From Ridgeia piscesae (Eukaryota > Annelida > Polychaeta > Sabellida > Siboglinidae): a DNA stretch of 64,000 nucleotides. Positions 24,301 through 37,082 of this stretch are shown here, one piece after another. The translations under genes were made by a program, and so were the position numbers. The stretch's first letter is position 1. Each line of letters starts with the position of its first letter. The stretch spans positions 71,001 to 135,000 of the forward strand of contig JAODUO010000118.1 in the NCBI GenBank assembly GCA_025642075.2. Direction: 5' to 3'. A model generated the notes under the pieces. That model had not been told where the DNA came from. It searched no databases and worked only from the letters and a program-made list of their open reading frames with translations.

Positions 24301-24343
24301 CCACAGCGAACAGCGAAAGGACCAGTTTCTTGAACTTTCTCAT
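15325..24343 (-). CDS. Type II membrane glycosyltransferase with DXD sugar-binding motif (GT32-like), three exons
   Basis: Exons on the minus strand: 24343-24224, 21483-21030 and 15818-15325, 1068 nt, 355 residues. Junctions are AAG|GTAAAT...TTAG|ACG (phase 0) and ATAG|GTGAGT...GCAG|AC (phase 1), and they restore one frame. The protein starts MRKFKK, then a hydrophobic anchor (residues about 7-26), a short stem and a luminal catalytic part. The second junction falls exactly in the signature: RLVVLI from exon 2 joins DYGGIYIDDDV from exon 3, the R-x-x-x-L-x-x-YGGIYxDxD motif of the Gly_transf_sug DXD family (PF04488, GT32-like). D199 and D201 would bind metal and nucleotide sugar. NTS, NVT, NWT and NSS are potential N-glycosylation sites. 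It is probably a Golgi enzyme; donor and acceptor are unknown. Relatives include alpha-1,4-Gal/GlcNAc transferases and bacterial capsule enzymes. Intron 2 holds an antisense CR1-like LINE. The stop codon lies inside a 30-bp repeat. A start further upstream (24523) is in frame but lacks the type II topology. Confidence 0.85.
15929..16106. repeat. 89-bp tandem duplication in glycosyltransferase intron 2
   Basis: Two copies (15929-16017 and 16018-16106), differing essentially by one base (CGGGTAAAC versus CGGCTAAAC). Starts 111 bp upstream of the exon 3 acceptor. Recent duplication. Confidence 0.92.
16790..20813 (+). mobile_element. CR1-like non-LTR retrotransposon, nearly full length, frameshifted
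   Basis: A plus-strand, zinc-finger-like ORF1 piece (16794-17039, Cys/His pairs CNHCHSL and CLGC) is followed by an endonuclease region in broken frames (about 17980-18720, with a GDFNH-type motif near 18377). A reverse transcriptase follows in three overlapping frames (19107-19466, 19463-19720, 19690-20646). RT landmarks are NKSPGVDGIPP, GFLKARSCLTN, SGVPQGSVLGP and FADDTKVF, and the tail has the usual RRATKMIP and LETRRLRGDQ blocks. Frameshifts near 19430 and 19670 and several in the endonuclease make it non-functional. The 3' end is near 20813, with two copies of TCTTGTTAAAT. It lies antisense to, and inside intron 2 of, the glycosyltransferase gene, ending about 217 bp from exon 2. Exact 5' end not determined. 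Confidence 0.85.
21646..21891. mobile_element. MITE-like inverted-repeat element in glycosyltransferase intron 1
   Basis: GGAATAAAAATTCACAAAAC followed by AAACTCGCGCAAAACTCGCC at the left pairs with GGCGAGTTTTGCCCTAGTTT followed by GTTTTGTGAATTTTATTCTT at the right. Weaker complementarity continues inward. About 245 bp, non-coding. Confidence 0.75.
21892..22418. other. Intronic sequence, nothing distinctive
   Basis: Part of glycosyltransferase intron 1. No repeat or ORF of note. Confidence 0.4.
22419..22750 (-). mobile_element. tRNA-derived SINE (family A), near full length
   Basis: On the minus strand a tRNA-like head (about 22750-22678) has a box A-like TCGCTCAGGGGTAGAGC and a box B-like GGATTCGAATCC. 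A body and a 3' segment follow, with TGGTGTTCGATTGAACAGG, CTGCCAGGGAGTAAAG and CTGAGGATTGGATATTGCGC. The same body recurs at 38320-38465, 42740-43010 and 50606-50990, which defines a dispersed family. The tRNA fold is imperfect, so it is not a functional tRNA. Confidence 0.8.
22751..23769. other. Intronic sequence, no gene seen
   Basis: Part of glycosyltransferase intron 1. No supported ORF or clear repeat. Confidence 0.4.
23770..23995 (-). mobile_element. Decayed non-LTR reverse-transcriptase tail
   Basis: Minus-strand translation in shifting frames gives EELREEVGVRERFKK followed by pieces like LAKRRLKGLNMW and QLAKKAG. These match the usual C-terminal LINE block (EVGVKESFKKKLVRSRLxWAGHV...). 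Frameshifts and stops throughout. Confidence 0.6.
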
Positions 24344-24533
24344 TGCTGCTGTACCTGGACGCAGACGCGTTCTGTGCACCTGACGTTCGCAGCATGTATC
24401 CCACACGTCGACTGTAGACCTATTATGACCAAGTAATGTGATCACAATTTGAAAATAAGACCAACCGCAGCCGAATGCCGGATCGTATTTCGTACGCGTG
24501 GGGATACCGGTGACGCAGTTCATACGTCACTAG

Positions 24534-25793
<1,260 letters not shown>

Positions 25794-25794
25794 A

Positions 25795-26310
25795 TGTAGA
25801 ACTTCCCAATCCCTTTAGGCAAAGAAATATGTCATCAAATGGGAATAAGTTACACAAAGTGCAGATATCCGCCGCTTCTGCCGTAGGCGATAAGCATCAA
25901 GCAGGCGAGGGGTGAAAGTGCAACACAAATTTCATCATTTACAATGTGCTTGATAGCTAGGGCCTATAAATAATATCAACACAATGTTGCAAATTGATAG
26001 AGCCCGGCAGCGGCGCAGCCCGGCATGATGATAATTTACTAAAGTAAGATCAAATTGCGCGGTGTGGTCAGCCAAGCAATTTATCTAGTCGATTTTCTAA
26101 TGGGTGCATGGTCTGAACTTCATATCGCGGGTTTATTGTCTAGCTAGTCCTGTGTAGCGGCTTTTAAGAGAGAGGAGTGGTGAGTCAGGCTATATGCCTC
26201 GCAATTTGTCTGAGCTGAACAGTGGGGGGGGGGGCAATTCCTATGCTGTCCTCCCCACGCTGAAAAGTGGGGGGCGCGTCCCCCCGTCCCCCACCGATCG
26301 ACGCCTGTGA
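25795..26310. mobile_element. Second copy of the GGGCGTCRATC repeat family
   Basis: Shares with 25190-25790, in order, the blocks GGCAAAGAAA...GTCATCA, GCAG.ATCCGC, GGCGATA, GAGCCCGGCATGATGA, AGCAATTT and the G/C-rich end CCCCACCGATCGACGCC. Overall identity is clearly below that of a recent duplication. Confidence 0.7.
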
Positions 26311-26659
26311 GTAGTAGTAATGATCGAAATACGTGTACGTGTGTAATTGGGAACGCGTCGTGCATCATAGGTACAGCAACAGTGAAGACGTAAACGAAAC
26401 TCTTTATTTTGCTGGATTTCCGTTTAAACTCTACTTTTTATATAGGTATCAGCTCCATGACTGTGGAATTCTCATCCAACTGAGATGAAGAAAACCTGTT
26501 GCCTCGTGACTGAAAAAGACTGTTGAAAACTCATCTATCCCGGGCTGTGTGTGCAATGTAGGCCCTTGCAAGTGTATTTAATCAGTTTTACTTAGTTTAC
26601 CTATTTATTATCTTGTACATGTTATTACACTAATTTTGCGCATTGCCTTCACTCATTTA

Positions 26660-26950
26660 TTACCAGTGGCGGAGCCATACGGGGCCAATCCCGGAAACAT
26701 TAGGATGGTGAGGGACGGAGGACCAATAACTGGCTGCCTGATTCATAGAGTCACAAAGTACAGTGGGTTTCAGGATGCCTGTTCAGATTTCCTTTCGCAA
26801 AAAATGTCATCATTCAAATAGGATTGAGTTAGGAATTTTCTACTTATGTCGCTGGCTGCAGCATAAGAGGTGTCAGAGCAATGAATATGTAATTATTCTC
26901 GATGTGCATAATGACTAATGACTATTAACGACTCAAAATAAATCGGTTAC
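26660..26950. mobile_element. Third, partial copy of the same repeat family
   Basis: Shares GCCTGATTCATAGAGT, GTCATCATTCAAA and TAATGACTA-type blocks with 25215-25460. Truncated. Confidence 0.55.
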
Positions 26951-27024
26951 TAGACTAGGGTAAGATTGCATTTTGTTGCTATTATTTTCTAGGCATCACT
27001 GTCGTTAGGGGTGAGTTGGACACG

Positions 27025-27570
27025 ATTTCCATTTCTATTGTCTTTTTTTCTCCTTCCTTCTATCTATCATTTTTTAAATTCTTCTCCCACTCTTTCTAGG
27101 TCACTTTTAATGCAATCCCCCATCGCAATTTCAGTATTCCTCGCCTCCATTTCCCTTCCACCTAATGGACATCTGCTCTCGTTGCCAGTTTTTCATCTCC
27201 CATTTTTTCCACATGACCAGCCGCTGTACTCCTCACCAATTTCTTCTTAGAACTTTCCTTCACTCCAACCTCCACTCTCATTTCATCCATTTTCTCTTAT
27301 CAACTCTTATAAACCCCCCAAAATTATTCTTACCAGGTTGTTTTTCGCAACCCTGGACCTTCTCCTGTTGTTTCTCTGTTACTGCCAGCACGTGCATTCC
27401 TGTAGGCCTGGTTAACACACATACTGAACACATTTCCTTTACGTTTACGGGATATGCGTCTATCTCCCATCACCCCTTCGAGTTTCCTCCAAGCGTTTGC
27501 CCGGCTGTAATCGTCATTGTATCCAAAGCAATTAATTTAGTGGATTTCGCACTCGGAAAATGCCACTTCC
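27025..27570 (-). mobile_element. Decayed non-LTR reverse-transcriptase C-terminal region
   Basis: Minus-strand pieces in several frames resemble the stereotyped LINE tail: WRKLEGVMGDRRISRKRKG, LVRIILG, DKRKMDEMRVEVGVKESSKK, then a GHVEKMGDEKLATRAD-like piece and an RDLERVGEEF-like end. Stops and frameshifts show it is dead. The last exons of this type of RT recur at 23770 and 33660. Confidence 0.7.
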
Positions 27571-29279
27571 TATCGTGAATTTATATATTGTAATACGCAA
27601 CGTTATATGTTGTGAAGTTATTGGTTGAACGCCAACATCACCCAAACAGCGAGGTCTCCATTCAGGGATAGGCTCAAACCTCCAAATCACACATTGAATG
27701 GAAACATTAGTACATAAATCACGGATTGAATGGAGACCTTGAGACTTGAGTCACGGTTTGAATAGATACATTGGGGACTGGATCACGGATAAAAAGACAA
27801 TTAATGATTTGATTTTAAGGAATAATTAGAATTAAGTTTTAGTAGATAAATACATGTTAATGTGTATGTCGTGTGCGTAAATATGTTAACAAAAATACAA
27901 GTGTTGCTAGTTGAGCTAAACGGTGTTGTGTAGATCTCGAGTGTGAACAGTGATTGTCTAAGAATATAACCCAAAGGAACACCACATGAAACACGAAGTG
28001 CTGATGACAAACAATCCCCAATCTTAACCTTACGGTGTAAAACGATCCGATTGGTATGATAAACCCGACGTAATTTGAGCCGTACAATGTGCAGAAAGAC
28101 AAACGATTATTAAGAACGATGTGAAATGTATCAAAAGACGGCAGATAGATGAAGCAAGGTAAGTGGAGATACTTTCTGGCTCTCCATATTTAGACAGGTG
28201 TCACTGTAATGCTTTGTTAGTTGTCAGTCGTGAGAGTATTACTTACGTTGCTAGTACACCATAACTCACTCACAGATAGTCGGGTCATTTCACGGTAACA
28301 CGCATATATCGTCCAGAGTAAATAAATATTTTCGACCATAATATTTATCGCATTTTCGGCGTTAGTTAGGTAGCTTAATATAGTGTGTGACTAATCCAAT
28401 GAAAACCAGTGAACTTGGGCATCGTATCATGTTTATGTTTTATTTTATTAGCGTGACGTCATGAATGAATGTCATCAACGCCACGAAAATATTCCCAGAT
28501 TGATGTCCAGTTATTGCTCCTTTTCGAAACATATTTTCTTATAATTTGTTGCCCACTTTATTTACGTGTTTTTGCACAAATTGTATTCAGTGTTTATTCG
28601 GCTCTTGTGACACAGCTAAATACCTTTGTGCCTCTCGAAGCGCATAGTGTCTCATATATCTGACATGGGCGGAAATTAGGAGTAGTTAGTTATTATTTGA
28701 AGGAAAACGAGTCGATTTTCTATATGAACCGGTGTGTATTCATTAGATGAGTTAGTTAAGTTTAGAGATATTAAACAAAATATACGCCGTGACGTAGATA
28801 CTTGTCGTGACGTAGATGACATGTCTACGTTGATGACTCGGAATAACAAAGTGATACTGCAACTATTCGTAGATTCCTTGGTGCTAAACGCATGCTTGTG
28901 CAATGTGCCAAAGAGGGCGCTTTTGACTTCGGTCGAATATCTGCAGGTATACTTTTCTGTGAAGTCGATTTAATTGCCCATGTTGTCTTCCTGGAGATTC
29001 TCCCTAAGGCGACGCAGAAATATTGGTTGTTAAGCATGGTTTCAGATTCCAAATTTCTGGTAGAAGTTGTTTTTCTTTTAGTCATGCAAGAATCCTACAT
29101 GCGCATCTTAATGCGTTTTACTGATTTTTCTTATAAATCCGTCTTGACCGACTCCTTTTCTTAGGTTACCAACTGGTACAGCTTATGTCGTTGTTGTTCG
29201 TTTCCGGTGTACGCAATAGTCTCGTCTCTTCCTATACAATCCTTATTCGTGCTCATACTGATTTGATAGACGATATTAC

Positions 29280-30150
29280 ATATTATATACCGGATCGTTG
29301 GGAGACGTTTTAACCTGAGTCGTATCAACGCCCAGACAAAAGAGATGACGACTGTCATTACAGACTTTCAGTATGCTGATGACTATGCCATCCTTGCCCA
29401 CATAGCAGAAGAACTTCAGACTAGCTTATCAAAGTATATGACTTTCCATCAACATCAGAAAAACTAAGATCATCTACCAACCCACTCCTGACTACAGTGA
29501 AGGACCTCATGACATTAAAACATATGGAACAACCCTATAAACTGTTGAACATTCCCCTTGCTTGGGGAGTCATCTATCCCAGAATTCGAAGGCCACTATC
29601 GAAGCAGAAATTCAGCGTCGTAATATCCTGTACCATCACATCCTTCAGGGTCTGCGTAACCTAGTCTTCAACACCCACAACCTCACGGAAGAGACAAAGG
29701 TGATGGTCTATAAAGACGTTATGTGTTACACATCGACGTCATATTAAAACCATGAAAAAATTCCACCAACGTTGTCTGACAAAGATTCTTTATATCTTAT
29801 GGGAAGATCGTATCCTATGAGAATATAATGCATTGCTAAACATTACATGAAGAAAACCCAAATTGACGTGGGAAGAAAAACCTGCGGACCTTTCACTTTG
29901 TCGCCGTAGCATATGCGAGACAACTGCCAAATTTGATATATATCATCTTCTTCACGAGGCGGAGAAAAAGCAGAAGAAAAATGACAAGGGAGATGTCCAA
30001 GTATCATCGCGTCTCCCTTCCACCTGGCACCTCCTGCCCACACTGCAACAAGATCTGTAGATCAATAATCGGGCTCTGGAGTCACCTCAGGATACACATG
30101 ACAGACGTCTGAAAGACGTAATTCTCGTTTCGATGGACCGCTGATGATGA
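29280..30150 (+). mobile_element. Decayed non-LTR reverse transcriptase fragment
   Basis: Plus-strand frames give VITDFQYADDYAILA (the YADD catalytic box), then CLGSHLSQNSKATIEAEIQ, LRNLVFNTHNLTEETKVMVY and FHQRCLTKILYILWEDR-type blocks in the usual order. The sequence ends with LTWEEKPADLSLC and a degenerate zinc-finger-like end. Multiple stops and frameshifts. Confidence 0.8.
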
Positions 30151-32280
30151 TTACATGTTCTCAGTGATGTCTTTTCCACCAGCTCCACGCTACTATGTCA
30201 TTGTACCGGTCTTCTTCTGTGTTGGAGAACACCGCCTGTAGCCCATGCCAGTGTCATCGTGCTCATCGGGGGCCTAACGCAATTTTGTGTATGACATCAT
30301 CACGGTGTCCGAGAGCAAACGTTTCTTTTTCCTCAACTTATTTCATTGATGTGACGGTATCTTGCTTGTTATGTGTGAGGTAGCTGTAGTTGTTACGCTA
30401 GTAGAATCTACGGTTAACATACGCCTGCCTACTTGTTGTTCACCTGTCATGCTCTAAAATGGCGTTTACTTCGTGCCCTTTACCCGATTAGCAGGCGAAT
30501 GCGAATCGTCTATAATCAAGCAGTCGATGCTTCTGCAATGTCTTTCCCGTAGTCAGTCTATTGATGAACTGATTAGTACAGTAGCAATTACTATGATATT
30601 TCGACCCCAGGTCTAAATATCATAGTAACTGCATTATAAGGGCATTATGAAGCGGAAGCCTCTGAAGACATTTTCGTTTTTCGCGATGATGCATTCATTT
30701 ATCTGTTTTTCTTTGTCTGATGGATGCCGTTGCCCTGTACCTTCCATATCAACCGCTTATAGCGCTTCTTGTAGCGTTGAGATGTTCTCCTTCAGGCGGC
30801 TAGACTTTCTGTCAGTTTGCCAGTCCGTCTGTCCGCCTTTGCTCGGTCTTGGAGAGCATTCTTCCGACCACGTTCATGGGGTCGTGGGGTTGAGGCTGTT
30901 CAATGAAGCTGCTTGGTGATCGAAGGAATTTCGCTTGATGACTACGCGAAGACATTTTGTAGAGAATGACCCCCCTTGGGACGCGTGCGCGGGGGGGAGT
31001 TACTCCGCATGATATGTGTGAGTGTGTGTGCGTTGGTGTGTATGTCGCTGCTCTCGTGTGCGCTCGCCAGAATCGGCTTAACCCCCGATTCAGGGTAAAG
31101 TGACAGACGCTCGTTCCAGGTTCGATCTCGGATATTTTATTCACAATTTGAAGTTAACGTTCGTATACATAATTTCAAAAGATATACATTGCGTTTTGCA
31201 ATATACTTTAACATAGTACTAGTAACATCGAAGTCACTGCATGTCTGTTGCCAGTCCACTACAGCGCTCCTACATTTTAACATTTTAAATACATGCCGGT
31301 AATTTTGATAATCTCGATAAGTATGAGCTTCAGTCTCATACTCATGTTTTAATTTAGATAGCCAAAAGGAGGGAGAGTCGCGAGCATCTTCTGTCGCTCT
31401 CGATCTCCGCTCTCTCGATTAAAACGACGCTCTCTCCTTTTATTGTAAACCGTTAATTAACCAGTGTGCATCTGTGCGCATGTGTAATTAACAATTCCGG
31501 TCGCAAGGTTTGCCCAAGGACGCTAGTTTAACGTTATCACGTACTCGAGAAACACCTGCAAATCTATACAAATTCAACCTTTGTCCAAACTGTCTCCACT
31601 AGGATTTAGTCAATGTTCAGTAAACCACTCGCTGGTAATATATGACCATTAAGATCCGCTCCGCCGGTGTGGTCCAGGATGGGTTTCCATTGAAGCCTCG
31701 AGTGGAGTAAACATCTTTAGAATTCGTCGGGGCTTTGTGTCCACTTTGGCCTTGGTCTGGTTTTGCCTCTGTGTTAAGTAATACTTTCTAGACTAATAAC
31801 GCTATACTGTATACACCCTTAAATATTAAGCGGGTGGGTTTTTACAATTTGGTTGCTTCTCCAACTGCACCTAATTCAATGCTGCATGCATGTTTGCTTG
31901 TTATCTGCAACTTATGTGTATATAGACCGAATGGGTTTTTCGCAATTTCTTTCTAAAGAAATTCTTCATTGCCAGACTGGTTCGCTTGTTTAGATTATTT
32001 CTGTACCGTTCATCAGCATTTATGTCAATGTCTGAAAATGGAAAATATCATCAGATATTAATTTAATTTCTCAAAGATGATAATTATCCAATTTCAGCTA
32101 ATCCTGCCACCGTTTTATCTTATTTACAACTACGTTTGTCATCTACGTCACGCACCATGTCATCTCCATCAAGACAAATATGTGACGGAGATAACTTGCC
32201 TTGCGAGTCATGGCAAATATCATGTTTGCCGTGAGCTTAACTGGCGTGTGCTATTTCTGATTGATTTCATTGACACCACT
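30151..32280. other. No gene seen
   Basis: Scattered ORFs without recognisable domains. A box-B-like AGGTTCGATCTCGG near 31115 hints at a SINE fragment, but no box A or copies were identified. Confidence 0.35.
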
Positions 32281-33282
32281 TAACACGTGATTATCAATAA
32301 GTCTGTGTGTCTGACCTGTATAGCACGCGGTGCGGACCGTTCGTAGATGACATGGAATAAACCTACTCACCTGCTTCCTGCACTGAAATGTCGAATATTT
32401 CGCGTAAATCGAAGAAAAAACGGTGTTGGTGTTGTTTTCAATATGCAGATGCATATGCAGGTAAACGTAATTGTGATTCCACGTGGATGTGGTAGTTCTT
32501 CAGACTCTGGACAGGCGAGGCATCAAAGTTGCCGTGACGTAGATGACATGGAACCAGGGGACATAGATTAATAAATAATACTGTTTTTCGGACAAACATG
32601 ATAATAGACATCGAAATGAGAACCTTACGCGATGTATTTATTATTTAATGTGTAATTATTACACCTTTGTAACAATGTGCAACTTGAGGATCAGGTGATG
32701 AGGACAGCCACTTTTCGATGACGTAGACTGGGAGATATAAAGATAAATAACTAGAACATCGACTTCGAATGTTAGTTATTATTATATTAGAAATGAAGAG
32801 CAATACTGCACAAAGCGCCACATATAAGAAATATAGTTTTACCAGATTTCTTTATCGAATATTTCTATATAAAAGAGCTAGGACACCAAATAGCCCGGTT
32901 ACCGTGAAATGACCCAGTCGATGTTTGTTCAAAATGGCGATGGAATTGCCAAATTTCTGTGTCAATTATTGTGTCTGCGTCTACTTCATGTCCATGACGT
33001 ATAGGGGCTTTGTTCCTTAATTATTTGTGACACTCTGCTTGCGACCATACCTAAATGATTGCAAGCAAAGTGTCGTCATCGACCTCATGTTGTCCAGCAA
33101 GACATCTTTGACTTTGTCAAAGGGAGTGTCGCAAGGTTCAACTGTTGGTGTCATTCTTGTTTTTCTTGTTTTCGCTGTGCGTGCAGCTGGTTGGTGATAG
33201 CATCCATAACCACTACCCTGATGATCTACAGCTGTTCTGTCACTTCCGTCTGGATGCATCTTCTCTGGCGACTCCTATATGG

Positions 33283-33470
<188 letters not shown>

Positions 33471-33659
33471 ACTAACAACAAAGTAATATGATTGCTCATT
33501 CTGAATGCTAAATATGACCCTCTTAGCACACACAGTGCATTATCTAGCGTGTTTCACTTTAAGTGTGCGGACATGCCCATACTTCCCCTACATAATTATA
33601 TTGAGGCACATCTTCCACAAAAGGCTCAACTTGCTAGCTCTATATCCCTATCTACAAGA

Positions 33660-34745
33660 GGTCGGCCTAATCCTCCTCCTCCACTCCTTGCGATCTAGGG
33701 CCATATCCATACCGACCCAGGGCTACCTCACTCACGTCCTCGCTGGCCTGCTGTCTCCACGTCTTCCTCGACATCCCCATCACCCGACTCCTGGTAGCGC
33801 CAAGGTCGTAACACTGCGGACGACGTTGTTCTCTCGTCCTTGCACATGCCCAAACCATCGCAGACGTCCACTACGCATGGTCTCGTCGATTGATGGGAGG
33901 TTCAGTATCCGTATTATTTCCTCATTCCGGATATGCTCCAGCCTGGATACCCCAAGGTTCCCACGGAGCACCCTCATCTCTGTGTTAGCAATTTCCCTCT
34001 TGTTGTCAGTTTTCATTGTCCAACATCCACTCCCATATCTATATTATGTTATGATGACATCGTACACCTTTGATTTCAGTCTTAGGGACATCTTCGTATC
34101 GTATAATACCCCAGTCAATTTCCTCCAGCTTGACCATGCGGCTTGCAGTCCGAGGTCCACATCATTTGATCCCAGGTACTTGAAATGGTATACGTTCCTC
34201 AGCGCTTCTCTGTTCAGTTGTATTTGTTCAGCGGTTTCGCTTATTGTCAGATATTCTGTTTTGCCACATTAATCTTCAGATCACTGTCCGCCAATGCATT
34301 GTTCCACAGTCTCTTTTGGGCACCCATCACGGTCGTGTCATTGGTTGCTACGTCATCCGCATAGAGCAGTTCCCATGGCGACCCCGAGCACACTTCCTGG
34401 GATATCATGTCAACCAGCATGATGGAGAGAAATGGCGGTATATGCCGACCCTTTGTGGAGGCCAATGCCTTCTTCGAATTTATCACTGGTCCCTCGCTTT
34501 GACTTTACACAAGTGGTAGCGCCTTGATACATGTCCTGCACTAAACTTATGTAGGCTTCCGGGATGTTACGTTTCCTTGTGGATATTCATAGCACTTCTT
34601 GAGGTACAATGTCATATGCTTTTTCTCGATCGATGAACTCCATGTCTAGAGGCATATTGCTCTCTCTGTACTTCTCGCATAGGATCCGGATGACAAATAT
34701 GGCACCAGTGGCTCCAACTACAGACCTAAAGCCAAACTAGCCATC
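33660..34745 (-). mobile_element. Decayed non-LTR reverse transcriptase (palm to C-terminus)
   Basis: Read on the minus strand from right to left: KAYD.VP-like and EAYISLVQDMYQGAT-like blocks (about 34590-34520), then PPFLSIMLVDMIS and LLYADDVA with the YADD box (about 34450-34350). EMRVLRGNLGVSRLEHIRNE and RSGRLRWFGHVQGREN (about 33980-33840) follow. Internal stops and frame changes. A different subfamily from the CR1-like copy at 16.8 kb. Confidence 0.8.
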
Positions 34746-34829
34746 TGAGATGCTCACAGTGTCTATGAGGTTTTTGAGCTTATCTTCCGTAAGGTCTGCT
34801 TGTACTTCCTACAAACAGAATTTTTGCCT

Positions 34830-34831
<2 letters not shown>

Positions 34832-34867
<36 letters not shown>
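34832..34867. repeat. (TG)n microsatellite
   Basis: Short TG run directly before the RT tail at 34880. Confidence 0.9.
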
Positions 34868-34879
34868 ATAGGTTGTTTG

Positions 34880-35098
34880 ATTTCTTGCAGCGTGCCGCAT
34901 CGCGCCCTGCGATCTGCAGACCGCGCGTTGTTAGTGGTTCCTCGGCACAACCTCGAACGTTATGGACGCCGCTCATTCTCCCGTGCAGGACCAACTCTGT
35001 GGAACGCACTTCCTGAGGATTTACGTTCCACAGAGTGCATGAACAAATGTAAAGCACACCTTAAGACATTCTATTTTAAAATTGCTTTTAATGTCTAA
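34880..35098 (+). mobile_element. C-terminal tail of a non-LTR reverse transcriptase
   Basis: Plus strand encodes LRSADRALLVVPRHNLERYG, then RRSFSRAGPTLWNALPEDLR and CKAHLKTFYFKIAF before a stop at 35096-35098. This is the standard tail of CR1/L2/Jockey-type elements and is open over its whole length. A TA run and an AT-rich 3' tail follow. Confidence 0.8.
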
Positions 35099-36174
35099 TT
35101 CCTCTATACATTTTTAGATTGATTTTAATATTTTAAGTGGCTCAGCCAGCATATAATTTAAATTACTTAAATTAAATTAATTGGTTTTACATTTATATAT
35201 ATATATATATATATATACAATATATATTACTTGTATTATATTATATTTATTTTTTACAACGTGAACACTACTGAACAGAGCTTGTACTATGGATTTTAGT
35301 GTATAAATAAAGTGTATTGTTATATTTGAACCACAAAAGATACATAATTAGGAAGACACACCTAAAGCAAGACGTACACGTTATTAGTTAAAACACTTTA
35401 TTATTTCACAAAATGCATAAAAATAAAGTTGTTATAGATATATTACATCTAGTTATAAGACAAGAGTAAAACCAGCATATCATTATTCACAACTAGTTTC
35501 TAAAGAAACCATTAAATAATGTTAACTACTATTCAAATGGACGGAATTATTTCAACAGATCAACCCCTAAAAACAAATGTGTACACCCCGTAGTAACTAT
35601 CTACACTTAAAACTATATACATTACTACAATACACTTAAATCAATAATACATCACCATAGTAGTCACACACTAACATCAAACAGAATTTTAAAGAAAACA
35701 TACCTGCACATATTTGAAATCTTAATGCAAAATTCCTATTTATAGATGAATGAACTCACATTCTGATGTCTAAATATTTTTAAGACAATCATATTGTTGA
35801 GTTATTATATTCCAGTTCAGAAGAACGGCCAGTGTACTGTGTACTGTTTGTTACTAATTATACCGTACACATTAAATATAAATAAAGTACAATTTAGTTA
35901 CATGATGAAATTAGAGTTATACAAATCTGTAAAAAATATAACATCCACATTGCAATGAGAAGAGGGTGGAATGTGTAAATATGTATCACCAACATGTTAA
36001 CATACAATAGCAAGAATTAACAGAAATTCAGTTTGTGAATTGGCTAATGCAGCCCACAAGTGTAACTACTAGTTTGCTGTTACAGGGCCATCTTTGTGTT
36101 CACCAGATTCAACCATGGATAGTGTCTACAATCGTCCTGAGAGTCGTCCCTCTTCTGAGATTCCACCAGCAGAT
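35099..36174. other. AT-rich, probably downstream of the cysteine-rich gene
   Basis: No ORF of note; short TA run at 35196-35217. On the minus strand this lies downstream of the alternative last exon (36276-36175) and may include its 3' UTR. An AATAAA at about 35403-35398 (minus) is one candidate signal. Confidence 0.3.
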
Positions 36175-36276
36175 TCAACCGTTTATCTGAGGACCTGTGT
36201 TCAACTTCAGCTCAAAACAGCAGCAGTTGATGGAACTGCAATCTGGAGTCTGCATCTGGCAGTTGCATGCTCCACA
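36175..36276 (-). CDS. Alternative terminal exon B of the cysteine-rich membrane protein gene
   Basis: Minus strand: acceptor TTTGCAG then TGTGGAGCATGC, 33 codons in phase 0, stop TGA at 36177-36175. The peptide begins CGACNCQ and contains SINCCCFEL. The other last exon (37232-37083) begins CKMCVC and contains NLNCCCFQI, so the two share the C-x2-C-x-C start, the NCCCF core and the acceptor phase. The simplest reading is tandem exon duplication giving mutually exclusive 3' ends. The encoded tail is shorter and lacks the Pro-rich end of exon A. The isoform would have 155 residues. Confidence 0.65.
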   Translation of the reverse strand, partial: CGACNCQMQTPDCSSINCCCFELKLNTGPQING

Positions 36277-37082
36277 CTGCAAACATGTGACAACGTGTCA
36301 TGTGACTAGTCATGAGACAACAGGTCATAGGACATTACACATGGCAGTGTTATCAAATGTGGTTAAAAGTGCAAGGGGAGAGGGGGGAAAGGGGGAGAGA
36401 GGGAGGGGAGTGGGCGAGGGAGAGGGTGAGAGAACTGCTGGTAGGGAACACTGGAAAATAGAAACATGCAATACAATATACATAACCATCAGTATAATTT
36501 TGTACACTAAAATACAAGTTTCAGGCCATAAGTTAAGCCATAAAATCAAAAACAACACAAGTCACCAATTGGTACTTTTGAATAAATCATTAAAAACTGA
36601 CTTTGGTGCTTAATATGTAGCTACAAATTTAGTGATTGTCTTAAAAAGGCTTGGAAATTCGGCCTAATCTAGTTGATGCCATAAGATGCATAGGGTTATC
36701 AGCAATAAGCATGTACCAAAAATGCAATTTAGGAAAACATGGACTAATGTTGTTTTTGATCTTGGTGCTTCAGTTAGAACAGCGCTGGCCCACTGGGCTC
36801 TGCATACACCAAGCGGCTGGAACACAAAGAAAATCAACCACCCTGAAAATAAGAATAAAACAATAGTTAACAGAATAACTGTGTAACTAACAATTCTTAG
36901 CTATATCTGAAAATTTTATGAATAAAAGTTAGTAGGTAATGGCAGCAAAATACTTGCACCTAAAGCGGAACAGAAGGAAAATGGAAGTCAAATTGCTGAA
37001 CTGCTTATATTAAAAGAATGTTATTAGTAATAATTATATTAACTAATAAAACGATTAACTATGCTTTGCTAGTTACTTTAAT

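Larger units (their letters stand above)
28282..32915. mobile_element. Interval bounded by an 18-bp perfect inverted repeat with a possible 4-bp target duplication
   Basis: GGGTCATTTCACGGTAAC at 28282-28299 is exactly the reverse complement of 32898-32915. AGTC directly precedes the left copy (28278-28281) and directly follows the right copy (32916-32919). This fits a 4.6 kb DNA transposon carcass with 18-bp TIRs and a 4-bp duplication. GTGACGTAGATGACATG also occurs near both ends (28805-28824 and 32533-32551). No intact transposase is visible; a decayed LINE lies inside. Two unrelated solo termini remain possible. Confidence 0.5.
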
